Assembly (NCBI GenBank): GCA_016125355.1
Contig: WGLX01000034.1
Coordinates: 1 to 32,477, forward strand
Origin: Actinomycetales bacterium
GTDB lineage: Bacteria; Actinomycetota; Actinomycetes; S36-B12
Direction of reading: 5' to 3'
DNA length: 32,477 nucleotides
This document shows positions 31,515 to 32,477 of the stretch, one piece after another. Under the pieces are notes generated by a model, which saw only the letters and a list, made by a program, of their open reading frames with translations, made no database searches and was not told the origin of the DNA. The stretch's first letter is position 1. Every line of letters starts with the position of its first letter. The translations under genes and the position numbers were made by a program.

Positions 31515-32477
31515 ACTCCCTGACGACCTCTTCGCGGACTGGCCGCCGCCGGTCGCGGAGGCTCCGGCGTGGCTGGACGAGGAGCTCGGCCTCGAGGACC
31601 TGCCGAAGTGGACCGACAGTGATGCCCTGGCCGACGCGGTGTCCCGGCCGGCGGGCGTGGGTCAGCTGGCGAACCTGCTGCAGGTCGACGCGGCCGGGCT
31701 GTCGGCGGATGAGGCGGTGACGTTCGCCCAGCAGGTGGACCGTTTCATGGCGTACGCCGCCGGGTTCCAGACGAAGGCGCGTGCCGACGTTGCTGAGCGG
31801 CTGGTCGCGCACTTCGAGACCGAGATGGCCGACCGCGCGGAGCGTTCGTCGGGTTTCGTGACCGGGGAGATGCTCGCCTCAGCGGAGCTGGCGGCGGCTT
31901 TGCGGCTGAGCCCGCGGGCGATGGACATCCAGTTGGAGCATGCCGCGGACCTGGCCGGGCCGATGCGGCCGCTGCGCGACGCTCTCGAGGCGGGGTCGCT
32001 GTCGGCGGGGCACGTGTCCGCGATCGCGCGGGAGCTGACCCGACTGCCGCTAGCCGGCGATGCGGATCGGGCCGCGGAGTACGCCGAGCAGTGCGCGCGG
32101 ATCCTCGCGGTCGTGATCCCGTACGCCCAGACCCATACGGCCCGGCAGGCGGCACGGAAGACCAAGACGCTGGTCCTGGCGATCGACCCGCGGGGTGCGG
32201 ACGAGGGGCGCCAGGATGCGGCGGAACGCGAGCACGGGGTCTGGCTGACGCCGACCGAGAACGGATGCTGCGAGATCACCGCCGTGCTCCCTCTCGCGCA
32301 CGGGGTCGCGGTGATGGACGCCATCACCACGCTCGCGAAGGATCCGCGGTTCGAGACCGCGGACGGATGCATCACCGCCGGGCAGCGGAAGGTCGCCGCG
32401 CTGGTGACGCTGATGCTGGGCGACCCCGGCTCGGTAGCCACGATCACCGGACCGGTCACTGAGGCGAAGGTGCGGGC
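31507..32477 (+). CDS. DUF222 (13E12 repeat) protein, partial; C-terminal HNH part beyond the window
   Basis: An open frame from the ATG at 31507 to the window edge (323 codons, no stop). It begins MFELPDDLFADWPPPVAEA and contains DUF222 features: 'LLQVDAAGLSADEAVTFAQQ', 'RAMDIQLEHAADLAG', 'ALEAGSLSAGHVSAIARELT', 'YAQTHTARQAARKTKTLVLA', and 'AHGVAVMDAITTLAKDP'. Members usually end in an HNH endonuclease domain, which would lie beyond 32477. These genes are numerous and variable in actinomycetes (M. tuberculosis 13E12 family), and some are known to be induced by DNA damage. The SOS box at its start predicts the same here. Their function is unresolved; mobile-intron-like or DNA-repair roles have been suggested. 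Confidence 0.87.
   Translation, partial: MFELPDDLFADWPPPVAEAPAWLDEELGLEDLPKWTDSDALADAVSRPAGVGQLANLLQVDAAGLSADEAVTFAQQVDRFMAYAAGFQTKARADVAERLVAHFETEMADRAERSSGFVTGEMLASAELAAALRLSPRAMDIQLEHAADLAGPMRPLRDALEAGSLSAGHVSAIARELTRLPLAGDADRAAEYAEQCARILAVVIPYAQTHTARQAARKTKTLVLAIDPRGADEGRQDAAEREHGVWLTPTENGCCEITAVLPLAHGVAVMDAITTLAKDPRFETADGCITAGQRKVAALVTLMLGDPGSVATITGPVTEAKVR

Noticed and set aside
31662-32459. 265-codon reverse open frame at the right end
   Set aside because: The forward frame from 31507 is a recognisable DUF222 protein with promoter and SOS box; the reverse frame is low-complexity.
1-32477. CRISPR array, rRNA genes or riboswitch
   Set aside because: No regularly spaced repeats, rRNA-like sequence or recognisable riboswitch core was found; leaders are very short.

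Overview
The window is high-GC DNA (roughly two-thirds G+C by eye) with dense operons, 1-8 nt stop/start overlaps (ATGA, GTGA, TGATG), frequent GTG starts, several apparently leaderless promoters, a DUF222/13E12-type protein and a mycobacterial-type SOS box. All this points to an actinomycete (Actinomycetota). Propionibacteriales or Micrococcales would fit, but the sequence alone does not settle the genus.

Layout. (1) 1-1100: end of a mobile region. The 5' end of an IS30-type transposase runs off the left edge. The IS cuts off the catalytic half of a phage/ICE-type tyrosine integrase, and the 3' half of a CAU-anticodon tRNA remains beside it as a probable attachment-site scar. (2) 1133-11728: a complete respiratory nitrate reduction block. 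Two NarK-family transporters face left; a cysteine-rich HTH regulator followed by narG, narH, narJ, narI and a group III truncated haemoglobin face right. The two sets are divided by a 70-bp gap filled by a perfect 23-bp-arm inverted repeat. (3) 11765-13598: two exported proteins, a DUF1524 (HNH-type) nuclease with an Excalibur domain and a Tat-exported YHYH-domain protein. (4) 13803-15763: two tandem Gfo/Idh/MocA oxidoreductases. (5) 15780-19808: a PAS-AraC regulator divergent from a bifunctional proline dehydrogenase/P5C dehydrogenase (PutA) that lacks the RHH DNA-binding domain. (6) 19831-31381: a LuxR-type regulator divergent from an eight-gene operon holding a complete LivKGFHM-type ABC importer and three C-N (amide) hydrolases: an N,N-dimethylformamidase (DMFase) large subunit homologue, a class II HDAC-like amidohydrolase, and an Amidohydro_3 enzyme of the type that includes N-substituted formamide deformylase. 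(7) 31507-end: a DUF222 protein, cut by the window edge, whose start codon lies inside a perfect SOS (LexA) box.

The most interesting point is in region 6. The LivM-type permease carries an extra cytoplasmic C-terminal domain of about 145 residues, and its last 80 or so residues resemble the DMFase small subunit. No separate small-subunit gene is present, and the DMFase large-subunit gene starts 3 nt after the permease stop. I infer that the small subunit has been fused to the importer, so that the hydrolase may dock on the inner face of the transporter and hydrolyse an incoming amide on arrival. Together with the two other amide hydrolases and the divergent regulator, this looks like a dedicated uptake-coupled amide catabolic system. 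Its substrate cannot be read from the sequence.

In the nitrate block, NarK proteins import nitrate and exchange nitrite, NarGHI couples menaquinol oxidation to nitrate reduction, NarJ matures NarG, and the translationally coupled globin probably handles nitric oxide or oxygen. The regulator, with C152/C165/C197 and H168/H200, probably senses redox, Fe-S status or NO and binds the shared palindrome.
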